17,751 nt of DNA from Candidatus Bathyarchaeota archaeon (GCA_014729935.1 WJJB01000073.1:1-17751); one strand, 5' to 3'; positions 6,746 to 14,532 are shown, numbered from the stretch's first letter. The notes: generated by a model from the sequence alone, not told the origin. Numbers and translations: made by a program.

Positions 6746-8359
6746 GTGAAGGCGTTCTTCACTAAAAAAAATGAAGTATATGTCTCCCCTCACATAAATC
6801 TCGTGAGCTCCAATCTCCCCGAGCATGTCTATTTCTTCGACACGTCCTTGCGTGATGGAGAGCAAACGCCCGAAGTATCTTTTACCATTGGCGAGAAACT
6901 ACAAGTTGCACGCCAGCTAGATGCAACAGGCGTTGATATCATTGAGGCAGGCATGCCAGTCGTCTCAAAAGGCGATTATAATGCTTGCAAGCAAATCTCG
7001 AAGCTGGGATTGGATGCTGAAGTAATTGGCTTGGCAAGGTTGAACGAGAAGGATATCGATGCAGTGGTTGAATGCGATATGGATGCCATCCATGTATTCA
7101 TTGCCACGTCAGACCTCCATCTTAAAGACAAGCTACACATGACCCGGGAAGAAGTCCTGCTCAAGATCGAGTCAATGGTATCCTATGCATGTGAGCATTT
7201 TAACATGGTTGAATTTTCTGCTGAAGATGCCACCCGAACTGAATTGAACTTCCTAGTGAAGGCAAATACCATTGCCGTGAATGCTGGAGCAAGTAGGATC
7301 AATATTCCAGATACCGTGGGAACCATCACCCCCCGGGCATTCGGTCACGTGGTAGCCACGAACCGTGAAGCATTACCCCCTTCGGTGAAGATATGCGTGC
7401 ACTGTCATGATGATTTCGGGTTATCTGCTGCAAATTCCTTGGCGGGTGTCGAGAATGGCGCTGAGGTGGTTCACACCACTGTACTTGGTATCGGGGAACG
7501 TGCAGGAAATGCTGCCTTTTCGCAGGTGGCAGCATCCCTGTATGCGTTGTATGGAGTGAAAACCAGTATCAATTACGGGGAATTGTACCGGACCGCCAAG
7601 CTCATGGAGCGTTTATCTGGGCTCAAGATCCCCGTACAATTCCCGCTCGTTGGCAAGAACGCATTCAGGCACGAATCAGGTATTCATGCTCACGCGATGA
7701 TACAGAATCCCCGCACGTACGAGCCCTTGACTCCCGAACTCATCGGGTATCCGCGTACCGACGACCTTTCCGACATAATCAGCTCTTCCATATCTGTTGG
7801 CAAGCATTCTGGTGGGCACTCCTTGAAAGCGAAGTTGGAGGAGATGGGAGTGTCATATACAAGGGACCAATTTACAGAGATCATGGAACGGGTGAAGGAT
7901 CTCGGTGACAAGGGTAAGAAGGTCACGGAACTTGATCTCATTACAATTTCCAATGATGTTACAGGCCACTTGGCTGAACGGGAGCAAACGGTCATCTTGG
8001 ACGAGCTCACCGTACTAACTGGCTCGGTCACGCCCACTGCAACGGCTCGCATCAGGGTCAGGTTGGATAATGGCTGGGAATCAAGGATCAATTCTGCCAT
8101 CGGCGTGGGACCCGTTGATGCGGCAGTGAGCTCCATCCTAAACGTGTTCAAGGAAATTGGTGCTCTCGAGCTATTGCAATATGAAATCGAGGCCGTGAGT
8201 GGTGGAACCGATGCACTCGGTTACACATCCGTGAAACTACGAGATGAAAATGGGTATATCGTATCAGGTAGTGCTGCTCACGAGGATATCGTAATGTCCA
8301 GCGTGCAGTCCATCGTGAACGGGCTCAACAAGCTTATGGTCATGCGAAAGGAGCGCTAA
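6746..8359 (+). CDS. leuA: 2-isopropylmalate synthase / (R)-citramalate synthase family protein
   Basis: This enzyme condenses acetyl-CoA with a 2-oxo acid: 2-oxoisovalerate (leucine pathway) if IPMS, pyruvate (isoleucine pathway) if citramalate synthase. The 537 residues show the TIM-barrel signature FDTSLRDGEQTP (31-42; Arg36 and metal ligand Asp37), the HCHDD metal-binding histidines (His219, His221), GIGERAGNA (248-256) and the HESGIHAHA block (309-317). After VGKHSG a linker leads to the C-terminal regulatory domain from about residue 400 (GVGPVDAA, GGTDALGYT), which binds leucine or isoleucine in this family. Substrate cannot be settled from sequence by eye; homocitrate synthase is less likely because the regulatory domain is complete. 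The start is GTG 6746; GTG 6803 would still include the barrel. Confidence 0.88.
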   Translation: MKAFFTKKNEVYVSPHINLVSSNLPEHVYFFDTSLRDGEQTPEVSFTIGEKLQVARQLDATGVDIIEAGMPVVSKGDYNACKQISKLGLDAEVIGLARLNEKDIDAVVECDMDAIHVFIATSDLHLKDKLHMTREEVLLKIESMVSYACEHFNMVEFSAEDATRTELNFLVKANTIAVNAGASRINIPDTVGTITPRAFGHVVATNREALPPSVKICVHCHDDFGLSAANSLAGVENGAEVVHTTVLGIGERAGNAAFSQVAASLYALYGVKTSINYGELYRTAKLMERLSGLKIPVQFPLVGKNAFRHESGIHAHAMIQNPRTYEPLTPELIGYPRTDDLSDIISSSISVGKHSGGHSLKAKLEEMGVSYTRDQFTEIMERVKDLGDKGKKVTELDLITISNDVTGHLAEREQTVILDELTVLTGSVTPTATARIRVRLDNGWESRINSAIGVGPVDAAVSSILNVFKEIGALELLQYEIEAVSGGTDALGYTSVKLRDENGYIVSGSAAHEDIVMSSVQSIVNGLNKLMVMRKER

Positions 8360-8377
8360 TTATCTCCATTCCATTTA

Positions 8378-8383
8378 TTTTTT
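8378..8383 (+). terminator. T6 tract after the LeuA/CimA gene
   Basis: Six consecutive T's within a T-rich stretch begin 18 bases after the LeuA/CimA stop and end 12 bases before the next ATG. It may reduce read-through or serve as part of a promoter for the next gene; the sequence alone does not decide. Confidence 0.25.
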
Positions 8384-8395
8384 CCCTATCAAGGT

Positions 8396-9022
8396 ATGCT
8401 TTCCATGATATTAAATGATTTTAACGTGGATCCCGCCAAGGTTCAACCTATTGCATTTCTCGGGAACCGAGCACGCAAGTTATTGCGTTCCAGCATCAAT
8501 CAGGACAGGTACCGGCAAGCCATCGATATATTCTCTACACATGCCAATCCACGAGCAGCATGGAATGCATTCACGGTGGTTGGTTCTTCGGATGACGGTA
8601 TCATCTTGGAAAGGGAATGCATCCTGGAGGGCTCCGTTATAATGGATGAAGGTAAGAATGCCGCCTTGATCGTCCTGGGCGTGTGCACCATCGGGGGAGA
8701 GGTCGAGCATGAGATGGGTCGAGTGATGGATGAAGGCAATAATTTCCTCGCATACCTTATCGACGCAATGGCATCTTGGGGAACCACGGAAACTCGCAAG
8801 CAATGCATCAAAAAGATCAAGGATGATGAGATCATGTCCGATGGCATCGCAGGTCGAATATTCAGGCCAGGGCAGGCAGGATGGGATATCGGCGTTCAAT
8901 CTACCATCTTCGAATTGCTTGATGCTGATGTTGAAAGCATCGGAGTGAGCCTAGATCCTGGTACCATGATCATGCATCCCTTGAAATCAGCCTCGTTTGC
9001 ATTTTTCAAGTTCGATCGGTGA
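8396..9022 (+). CDS. Free-standing B12-dependent methionine synthase activation-domain-like protein
   Basis: A 208-residue cytosolic protein resembling the reactivation domain of MetH (PF02965), which binds S-adenosylmethionine and supplies a methyl group during reductive reactivation of cobalamin. Supporting features are LGVCTIGGEVEHEM, the helix ending LIDAMASWGTTETR, the GRIFRPGQAGWDIGVQ loop, the FELLDAD helix, and the closing GTMIMHPLKSASFAFF, which matches the MxPxKS end of the domain. Free-standing versions occur in bacteria and archaea without full-length MetH, often with other corrinoid methyltransferases. The SAM loop normally reads PGYG; here it is PGQAG, losing the tyrosine. It follows the LeuA/CimA gene by 36 bases and may be cotranscribed. 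No methyltransferase partner is in the window. Confidence 0.75.
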   Translation: MLSMILNDFNVDPAKVQPIAFLGNRARKLLRSSINQDRYRQAIDIFSTHANPRAAWNAFTVVGSSDDGIILERECILEGSVIMDEGKNAALIVLGVCTIGGEVEHEMGRVMDEGNNFLAYLIDAMASWGTTETRKQCIKKIKDDEIMSDGIAGRIFRPGQAGWDIGVQSTIFELLDADVESIGVSLDPGTMIMHPLKSASFAFFKFDR

Positions 9023-9028
9023 TTTCAA

Positions 9029-9046
9029 GAAAAAAAGTTAAAAAAT
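9029..9046 (-). terminator. T tracts ending the trpB transcript
   Basis: On the minus strand two T tracts (six and seven T's) lie 35-50 bases beyond the trpB stop in the 57-base convergent gap. T-rich stretches of this type end archaeal transcripts. Confidence 0.4.
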
Positions 9047-9079
9047 GAAGTGATTGGTCCTTAATTGACGAACTCTGGA

Positions 9080-10468
9080 CTAGAATCCTTCTATCTGGGG
9101 AAGCTTGGATTCTGCTTCCTCGATCTTGTCTTGTGGATACTCGAAATCCACGAGATCGCCGTCCAAGTATGCTTGGTAAGCAGATAGGTCGAAGAAACCA
9201 TGCCCGCTGCAATTGAACAGGATGACTTTCTTCTCGCCCGCTTCCTTGGCTTCCTTAGCTTGCTTGATGGCTTCGCAGATAGCGTGGTTGGTTTCAGGCG
9301 CCGGTGGGAAACCTTCAGTCTCCGCAAAGGTGATCCCAGCCTCGATAACTTCTGTTTGGAAGTGGATGGAAGAATCTAAAAATCCTTTATCCTTTGCCAT
9401 GGATGTAAGCATTGAAGCCCCGTGATAACGCAAGCCTCCCGCATGGATGGGATGGGGGATGAACTCGCTCCCAAGGGTGTACATTTTGGCAATGGGAGCC
9501 ATGTGTCCCGTGTCACCATAATCAAACGCGTACAAGCCCTTGGAGAGCGATGGGCATGCTTTGGGTTCCACTGCCATGATTTCCAAATCGGGCTTGGCAC
9601 CTTCAATCTTGTCAACCATAAACGGGAATGCCAATCCCGCGAAGTTACTTCCGCCACCATGGCACCCGATGACGACATCCGGGTAATCTCCCGCCATTTC
9701 CATCTGCATCTTCGCCTCCTGCCCGATGATGGTCTGGTGCAGCAAAACCGAGTTGATCACCGAACCGAGTGAATATCTCGTTGTATCATTATTCACGACC
9801 GTGTCCTCCACTGCTTCCGAGATCGCCAAGCCAAGAGAACCCGGATGATCGGGATCTTCTGCAAGGAATTTCTTGCCGATTTCCGTCTTTTCACTTGGTG
9901 ATTCCATGACCGTGGCACCATACGTCCTCATCAGGATGCCACGATAGGGTTTTTGTTGATATGACGCTCGCACCATGTACACCCTGCATTCGATGCCAAC
10001 CAGCGCACAGGCATAACTTAACGCGGAGCCCCACTGTCCCGCGCCGGTTTCTGTTGCCAAGGACTTGATTCCCTGCTCCTTTGCATAAAACGCCTGCGCG
10101 AGTGCTGTGTTCACCTTGTGACTACCGGTGGGGGTCACTGATTCGTTCTTATAGTATATCTTTATGTCGTCACCCTCGATACCAAGGTGCTTTTCCAAGC
10201 GATATGCGCGGTGCAGTGGGGAGGGACGGTTCGCATAAAAGAATGCCTCCCTGAGATCCTTCGGGATCTCGATCTCCTTGTCCTCGAAATTCATCTCCTG
10301 CATCACGATCCCTTTTGGGAAGATCATGAGTGCTTCCTCGGGCCCGGATGGTTTAAGCGATTTCGGGCTGATCAAGGGTAGCTTGTAGCCAAGATACGGC
10401 GCGAGGTTGATCCAGTGTGTTGGTATCCGTTCAGGTGGTAATCGTATTACCGGATTCTTTAGATTCAT
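9080..10468 (-). CDS. trpB: Tryptophan synthase beta chain, TrpB2 type
   Basis: A 462-residue PLP enzyme joining indole and serine to make tryptophan. It belongs to the longer TrpB2 group: an N-terminal extension with an INLAPYLGYKLP segment, then RPSPLHRAYRLEKHLG (81-96), PTGSHKVN with the PLP lysine at 118, ETGAGQWGSALSYACALVG, the phosphate-binding GCHGGGSNFAG loop, and SGHGFFDL near the end. TrpB2 enzymes often work without a tightly bound TrpA, and no trpA or other trp gene is in the window. It is transcribed against the preceding gene. A weak TATA-like CTAAAG lies about 25 bases before ATG 10468, with palindromes right behind it, so this gene is probably regulated from the repeat-rich region upstream. 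Confidence 0.95.
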   Translation of the reverse strand: MNLKNPVIRLPPERIPTHWINLAPYLGYKLPLISPKSLKPSGPEEALMIFPKGIVMQEMNFEDKEIEIPKDLREAFFYANRPSPLHRAYRLEKHLGIEGDDIKIYYKNESVTPTGSHKVNTALAQAFYAKEQGIKSLATETGAGQWGSALSYACALVGIECRVYMVRASYQQKPYRGILMRTYGATVMESPSEKTEIGKKFLAEDPDHPGSLGLAISEAVEDTVVNNDTTRYSLGSVINSVLLHQTIIGQEAKMQMEMAGDYPDVVIGCHGGGSNFAGLAFPFMVDKIEGAKPDLEIMAVEPKACPSLSKGLYAFDYGDTGHMAPIAKMYTLGSEFIPHPIHAGGLRYHGASMLTSMAKDKGFLDSSIHFQTEVIEAGITFAETEGFPPAPETNHAICEAIKQAKEAKEAGEKKVILFNCSGHGFFDLSAYQAYLDGDLVDFEYPQDKIEEAESKLPQIEGF

Positions 10469-10496
10469 TATGTTGTACCTTCGTTTTCTGCTTTAG

Positions 10497-10542
10497 TCAC
10501 GCATGCCGGCAGTTTGCAGCCGTGCATGGCATGCACGCGTGA
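10497..10542. repeat. Inverted repeat and nested palindrome next to the trpB promoter
   Basis: TCACGCATGCC (10497-10507) is mirrored by GGCATGC-ACGC-GTGA (10528-10542), with a four-base insertion in the right arm. Inside the right arm sits CGTGCAT-GGC-ATGCACG, 7-base arms around three bases. The position just behind the predicted trpB core promoter suggests an operator or activator site. Confidence 0.5.
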
Positions 10543-10592
10543 TGAGAGCCGTTCATTTCATCCTCACGTGAAGCGTTTTCTCTCAATAAGCT

Positions 10593-10687
10593 TGGGAAAA
10601 GTAACGCACGCTCGTGTCCCAGTGCACGCGATCGACTCGATTGCATGCAGGTACTTCGATTGCATGCATGCACTGGGAAAAGTAACG
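10593..10687. repeat. Direct repeats flanking and inside a 10-base inverted repeat
   Basis: TGGGAAAAGTAACG occurs at 10593-10606 and again, identically, at 10674-10687. TCGATTGCATGCA occurs at 10637-10649 and 10656-10668. A perfect inverted repeat TCCCAGTGCA (10617-10626) and TGCACTGGGA (10669-10678) encloses the second pair. A 14-base exact repeat is very unlikely by chance in 380 bases. No target-site duplication surrounds the inverted repeat. Confidence 0.7.
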
Positions 10688-10828
10688 GCAAACGAAAAGC
10701 AGGCACCTTCGCTAGAAAAACTTTGATTTCAGCGACCGGCTTACGGTCGCCAAGCCCATGGAAAGGTCCTTGTACCAATCATTACATCATCCATGTTTTG
10801 GGTGCTGATTGCAATTAAAGGATGGTAG

Positions 10829-10838
10829 TATATAAAGG
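10829..10838 (+). promoter_or_regulatory. TATA box of the CPBP-like gene
   Basis: TATATAAAGG is a near-ideal archaeal TATA box. The transcription start should fall near 10859, which is after the ATG at 10850 and favours the in-frame ATG at 10937. A second weaker box (AATTAAAGG, 10813-10821) would fit the ATG at 10850 instead. Confidence 0.55.
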
Positions 10839-10849
10839 TACCTCGCGGG

Positions 10850-11905
10850 ATGGTGGATAATGACTTTAGTACCGAAAGAAATAAAGGTAAAAGAGGGATC
10901 GTTCGTCATGCCGTGTCGCAGATTAAAGAAACGACCATGGATAAGGTATCTCGGAGGCTCTCCAAGTTTAACCCGCTGCTGGAATTGCTGATCGTGGAGG
11001 GGATATACATTATTTTTAATTGGGTTTGGCTTCCCAGGGCAAGAATCGCTGGAAACGTTGCAAGCGAGATCGCGGGACTTATCATGGTTGGAGTGGTCCT
11101 GATCTGGATGAGTTTCATCTCCCATTACTTCCGTGGCAGGAACTTGGATGATCTCGGGTGTGCCACGCCCATCAAGTACAAGCTCCTGTTAAAGAAATTC
11201 CGGAACTCGAATAATCCCCGGAACGTCTTGCTCTTCTTTGGCATTTACTTACTCATTTTCATACTTTTCACGACCAATATCATCGATGCCACGAAATTAC
11301 TCCCCGTGCTTGGACCCTTGAACATGAATCTCGTCCCACTCATCGGCAACTTCGCCGTGGTCATCATCAGCATCATTGAATACGAAGTACTGCTGTTCTT
11401 CGCAACGAGGATCATGCTCAAGTTGGAGAACGTGAAGGAAAGCTTTTCCGCCAATTTCGTGAATACTTTCCCGCTCCTCTTTGTCCTGATCTTGGTAACG
11501 CTCATAGAATTTCCCGAGAGAATCGAAAGCGTTGCCTTGGTTGATGCCATGGCATACATGTTCAATTACATTTTCTGGGCATTCGTGCAGCAGGTGCCCT
11601 TCATGGGATACGTCAACACGCAGGTTCGAGAAGGGTTGGAGCGGCAAGAACTCATCACGAACCACCGTGCGAGGAAATTCATCGCGGCAGGCATAACCGG
11701 GGGTATTTTTGCCATCGTGCACTTTCCCGCGTGGACTCTGTCCATCATCGCGGGCTTCATGTCCTTCTTCCTATCCTTCGCATATTACGAAAAAGAAACC
11801 CGCAACATGTTCATGACTTGCATCTTCCATGCCATTTTCGGGCTCATCGTCGTCTTCTTCTTCGACATCAACATGCAAACGACATACACTGCCTTGTTTC
11901 AATGA
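10850..11905 (+). CDS. CPBP (CAAX protease-like) membrane protein with glutamines at the catalytic glutamates
   Basis: An integral membrane protein of 351 residues with about eight hydrophobic segments. The C-terminal third has the layout of the CPBP/Abi family of intramembrane metalloproteases, in which EExxxR, FxxxH and HxxxN form the active site. Here motif 1 is QQVPFMGYV (247-255), so both glutamates are glutamine and the arginine is methionine; motif 2 keeps FAIVH (His291); motif 3 keeps His327 but has glycine in place of asparagine. Loss of the glutamates predicts no peptidase activity, so a binding or scaffold role is more likely. The long N-terminal part (helices near 45-60, 75-90, 127-145, 160-190) is not one I recognise. 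ATG 10937 (residue 30) fits the TATA box better than 10850. Confidence 0.75.
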   Translation: MVDNDFSTERNKGKRGIVRHAVSQIKETTMDKVSRRLSKFNPLLELLIVEGIYIIFNWVWLPRARIAGNVASEIAGLIMVGVVLIWMSFISHYFRGRNLDDLGCATPIKYKLLLKKFRNSNNPRNVLLFFGIYLLIFILFTTNIIDATKLLPVLGPLNMNLVPLIGNFAVVIISIIEYEVLLFFATRIMLKLENVKESFSANFVNTFPLLFVLILVTLIEFPERIESVALVDAMAYMFNYIFWAFVQQVPFMGYVNTQVREGLERQELITNHRARKFIAAGITGGIFAIVHFPAWTLSIIAGFMSFFLSFAYYEKETRNMFMTCIFHAIFGLIVVFFFDINMQTTYTALFQ

Positions 11906-11924
11906 GCGTGATTGGACGCTTAAA

Positions 11925-12122
11925 ATGAATGTTTTCGATGAAAATAGTGATATAGACCAGAATGGGGGCCTTTGCAAATGGACCGCGATAATTTTTCCTG
12001 ATCTTGGAGGTGACGTGCATCTCCTGACCATTTCCAATCACTTCCTGATGCCAAGTTTGGGTAGCGAGCTGGCAGGTTCATCTCCCTTCATCTTGCCCCC
12101 GTCAGGCGCCGAGGCTGCCTAG
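11925..12122 (+). CDS. Possible small protein of 65 residues
   Basis: An ATG-started frame of 65 codons follows the CPBP-like gene by 19 bases and ends four bases before the thermosome TATA box. The product begins MNVFDENSDIDQNGG, has a central hydrophobic stretch (KWTAIIFPDL) and a low-complexity end (PPSGAEAA). I recognise no family and see no ribosome binding site. Placement between two rightward genes is compatible with a real small gene, but chance is as likely. Confidence 0.22.
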   Translation: MNVFDENSDIDQNGGLCKWTAIIFPDLGGDVHLLTISNHFLMPSLGSELAGSSPFILPPSGAEAA

Positions 12123-12125
12123 AAG

Positions 12126-12133
12126 GTTTTTAA
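12126..12133 (+). promoter_or_regulatory. TATA-like box of the thermosome gene
   Basis: GAAGG followed by TTTTTAAC gives a BRE/TATA arrangement. It predicts transcription from about 12156 and a leader of roughly 47 bases before ATG 12203. Confidence 0.5.
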
Positions 12134-12202
12134 CCGAACCTTCACTCGAGATCCATGGAATCAACTGTGCGTGAACGAGATTCCACTGAGAAGTGAAACA
12201 TA

Positions 12203-13822
12203 ATGTCATTAGGAAATGTGCCGGTGCTGGTACTAAAGGAAGGCACCGAGCGACAAACGGGTAAGAATGCACAAAAAAACAACATCGTTGCAGCCGTTGC
12301 CATAGCCGAGGTAGTGAAGACGACCTTGGGACCAAAGGGACTGGACAAGTTGATGGTTGATGGGCTCGGCGACGTGACCATCACAAACGATGGTGCAACC
12401 ATACTCGATGAAATGGATGTATCCCATCCAACAGCGAAGATGATGGTGCAGCTAGCCAAGAGCCAAGACGAGAAGGTTGGCGATGGGACCACATCGTGTG
12501 TTATCCTGGCGGGAACCCTCTTGAAAATCGCCCAGGAGATGCTGGAGCAGGATATCCATCCCACGGTCATCATCAAGGGATATCGTCTTGCCCTCAAGAA
12601 AGCGCTGGAAAATCTAAATTCAATCGCCATGAGCATCCCGGGAAATGACAAGGAGATTCTCAAGAACCTGGCAATGACGTCCATGAACAGCAAGGTTGTC
12701 ACCGGGCAGAAGGAACACCTTGCCAGCATTTGCGTTGATGCGGCTCTGCAAATTTCCGAGGATCGCGATGGGATGAAAGTGGCAGATATCAAGAACATTC
12801 AAATCATCAAGAAAGAGGGCAAGTCCATCAGCGATACTGCACTCATCAAGGGGTTGATCATCGACAAGGAAGTGGTTAGTCCAGCCATGCCGAAGAAGAT
12901 CACGGGAGCCAAAATTGCCTTGATCGATGCTGCGATGGAAGTCACGAAAACGGAATTCGATAGTGAGATTCGGATCACCAACCCTGACGAGATGCAAGCA
13001 TTCCTTGACGAGGAAGAGGGCATGTTGCAGAAGATCGTCAGCAAGATCAAGGAAGCGGGAGCCAATGTCGTGTTCTGTCAGAAGGGCATCGATGACCTTG
13101 CACAGGATTTCCTGGCTAAGGAAGGCATCATGGCCATCAGGCGCGTCAAGAAGTCGGACATGGCAAAGCTCGCCCGGGCAACCAAGGCCAGGGTCATCAA
13201 CAACATCAGGGATCTCTCTCCAAGCGACATCGGCAATGCGGACGCTGTTGAGGAGCGCAAGACCGGAAAGGACGAGATGATATACATCGAGGGTTGCAGC
13301 GATCCAAAGGCGGTTTCCATCCTGATCAGGGCAGGGACCGAACACGTGGTCGACGAGTTGGACAGGGCCCTCCACGACGCATTATGCGTGGTGATCGACT
13401 CCATTGAAGAACCCAAGTACATTGCGGGTGGTGGGGCGACCGAGGCAGAACTTGCAAAGCAAGTCCGCAAGTTCAAGGAAAGCTATGATGGCAGGGAGCA
13501 AGTTGCAATCGAGCTTTACGCCGACGTGCTTGAAGTCATCCCCATGACCTTGGCGGAAAATGGAGGTTTGGATCCAGTAGACGTGATCGTGGAGCTCCGC
13601 TCGAAGCACAAGGAAGGTAACATCTGGGCTGGAATCAACCTGCTTACCGGCAAGGTTGAAGATATGGCTGCCCTGAAAGTTATTCAACCGAAAGCGGTCA
13701 CTGAACAGGCATTGCGTGCTGCCACGGAGGCTGCTTGCATGATCCTGCGCATCGATGACGTGATCCAAGCAACGAAGCTCGATGGTGGCGGTCCAGGCGG
13801 CATGCCTGACATGGATTACTAG
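12203..13822 (+). CDS. thsA: Thermosome subunit (group II chaperonin)
   Basis: A 539-residue subunit of the double-ring ATP-driven chaperonin that folds proteins in the archaeal cytosol; homologous to eukaryotic CCT. Clear motifs are TLGPKGLDKLM (41-51), the NDGATIL nucleotide loop (62-68), GDGTTS (93-98) binding phosphate and magnesium, the catalytic Asp392 in LHDALCVV, and GGGATEAELA shortly after. The C-terminal tail is DGGGPGGMPDMDY, a glycine/methionine tail typical of these proteins that lies inside the folding chamber. Length is normal. No second subunit gene is nearby, so whether the ring is homo- or hetero-oligomeric is not known; the A/B symbol is a convention here. A T8 tract follows the gene. 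Confidence 0.97.
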   Translation: MSLGNVPVLVLKEGTERQTGKNAQKNNIVAAVAIAEVVKTTLGPKGLDKLMVDGLGDVTITNDGATILDEMDVSHPTAKMMVQLAKSQDEKVGDGTTSCVILAGTLLKIAQEMLEQDIHPTVIIKGYRLALKKALENLNSIAMSIPGNDKEILKNLAMTSMNSKVVTGQKEHLASICVDAALQISEDRDGMKVADIKNIQIIKKEGKSISDTALIKGLIIDKEVVSPAMPKKITGAKIALIDAAMEVTKTEFDSEIRITNPDEMQAFLDEEEGMLQKIVSKIKEAGANVVFCQKGIDDLAQDFLAKEGIMAIRRVKKSDMAKLARATKARVINNIRDLSPSDIGNADAVEERKTGKDEMIYIEGCSDPKAVSILIRAGTEHVVDELDRALHDALCVVIDSIEEPKYIAGGGATEAELAKQVRKFKESYDGREQVAIELYADVLEVIPMTLAENGGLDPVDVIVELRSKHKEGNIWAGINLLTGKVEDMAALKVIQPKAVTEQALRAATEAACMILRIDDVIQATKLDGGGPGGMPDMDY

Positions 13823-13877
13823 GGCCGTTACTTGGCAAGGGCATAACTTGTCCTTCACATTCAAACAGTACCAATCA

Positions 13878-13885
13878 TTTTTTTT
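13878..13885 (+). terminator. T8 tract ending the thermosome transcript
   Basis: Eight consecutive T's about 55 bases after the thermosome stop, in the gap between convergent genes, a typical archaeal terminator. Confidence 0.55.
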
Positions 13886-13898
13886 CCCTCTTTGCATC

Positions 13899-13917
13899 GT
13901 TCCTTCCAGGAAGGAAC
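13899..13917. repeat. 19-base perfect palindrome between convergent genes
   Basis: GTTCCTTCC, one A, then GGAAGGAAC. It can fold as a seven-pair hairpin with a five-base loop. It lies just beyond the T8 tract and 33 bases after the Tsr3 stop on the other strand, so it may help separate the two converging transcripts. Confidence 0.5.
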
Positions 13918-13949
13918 CAAGTCGGGGAATGCATGCAATCATCATGGAA

Positions 13950-14528
13950 CTACTGGCAAGTGTTTCCAGCTGCTTCCAGGTGTGACTCGATCAACCCGGC
14001 ATTCAGCTCCAAGAACGTGTGCCCCCACCTGAATTTAGAGAGTAAGAACTTGGCTTCCTCTTCGAAACCCAAGACGATAAGAGCTGCGGCTAATGCTTCA
14101 ACGGAACTCAGCTTCCCTGGAATGGTATAATTGATGGAATTACCGGCAACAAATCCATCGGGAAGTTTCCTCCCGTTTCGGATACGCACTTTTGCGAACA
14201 AGTCCCTTGCTTTCTTCCACGAGCAATCGATAACCGTGAGGCCATGCCGGGAGGCAAGCTGCTTGTCCCCTGCAGTGAGAACCTTGCTAGCAAACGGGTT
14301 CAGCTTGATTGATTTCAAGGGAATGGATCGCATTTGGCGGTGGAGTCTCACCAAGCCATGTTTTTTCAGGCGCTTGGACGTGCACTTCTTGGGATCGCAC
14401 TGGTTGTAATGCAGCACATGTAATCGAGGCGACTGCAAGCGCTGGTGGATATTGAGATTCTTTTCCATTCCCTTTCGGCTACTCTCATCATACTTGGAAT
14501 TCAACCCTTGTCCGCGTTTCCCTCCCAT
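13950..14528 (-). CDS. tsr3: Tsr3, rRNA aminocarboxypropyltransferase
   Basis: Tsr3 transfers the 3-amino-3-carboxypropyl group of S-adenosylmethionine to a pseudouridine derivative at the decoding site of small-subunit rRNA (m1acp3-psi in eukaryotes). With the start at 14528 the protein has 192 residues. Signature blocks are NQCDPKKCT (42-50), LNPFASKVL (76-84), VIDCSWKKA (99-107), the SAM-site segment KLSSVEALAAAL (139-150) and KFRWGHTFLELN (165-176). ATG 14528 lies five bases after the deoxyhypusine synthase stop and has GGTGA eight bases upstream inside that gene, suggesting coupled translation. ATG 14468 is an alternative. The longer frame to 14606 overlaps the neighbour and is not needed. 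Family assignment is secure. Confidence 0.88.
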   Translation of the reverse strand: MGGKRGQGLNSKYDESSRKGMEKNLNIHQRLQSPRLHVLHYNQCDPKKCTSKRLKKHGLVRLHRQMRSIPLKSIKLNPFASKVLTAGDKQLASRHGLTVIDCSWKKARDLFAKVRIRNGRKLPDGFVAGNSINYTIPGKLSSVEALAAALIVLGFEEEAKFLLSKFRWGHTFLELNAGLIESHLEAAGNTCQ

Positions 14529-14532
14529 GGCT

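Larger units (their letters stand above)
10469..10849. promoter_or_regulatory. Repeat- and palindrome-rich divergent promoter region
   Basis: A 381-base region between divergent trpB and the CPBP-like gene with no convincing ORF. It holds two direct repeats, a 10-base inverted repeat, and several palindromes sharing the core TGCATGCA or GTGCAT/ATGCAC. Those nearest trpB (10497-10542) abut its putative TATA box, as expected for operators. A perfect TATATAAAGG box at 10829-10838 points right. Short hairpins near the right end include GCGACCG/CGGTCGC (10732-10750). Either transcription factor sites or a small structured RNA would fit. Confidence 0.5.

Noticed and set aside
10617..10678. MITE-like element with 10-base terminal inverted repeats
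   Set aside because: No target-site duplication flanks it, it is only 62 bases long, and no second copy is seen in the window; operator or hairpin is simpler.
11829..11924. Upstream serine-rich extension of the 65-codon frame
   Set aside because: It lies inside the CPBP-like gene in another frame; the run of serines is a shadow of codons for phenylalanine, isoleucine and valine.
12142..12798. Long minus-strand frames opposite the thermosome (12142-12798, 12620-13375 and others)
   Set aside because: They are antisense shadows of a highly conserved gene and have no recognisable motifs.
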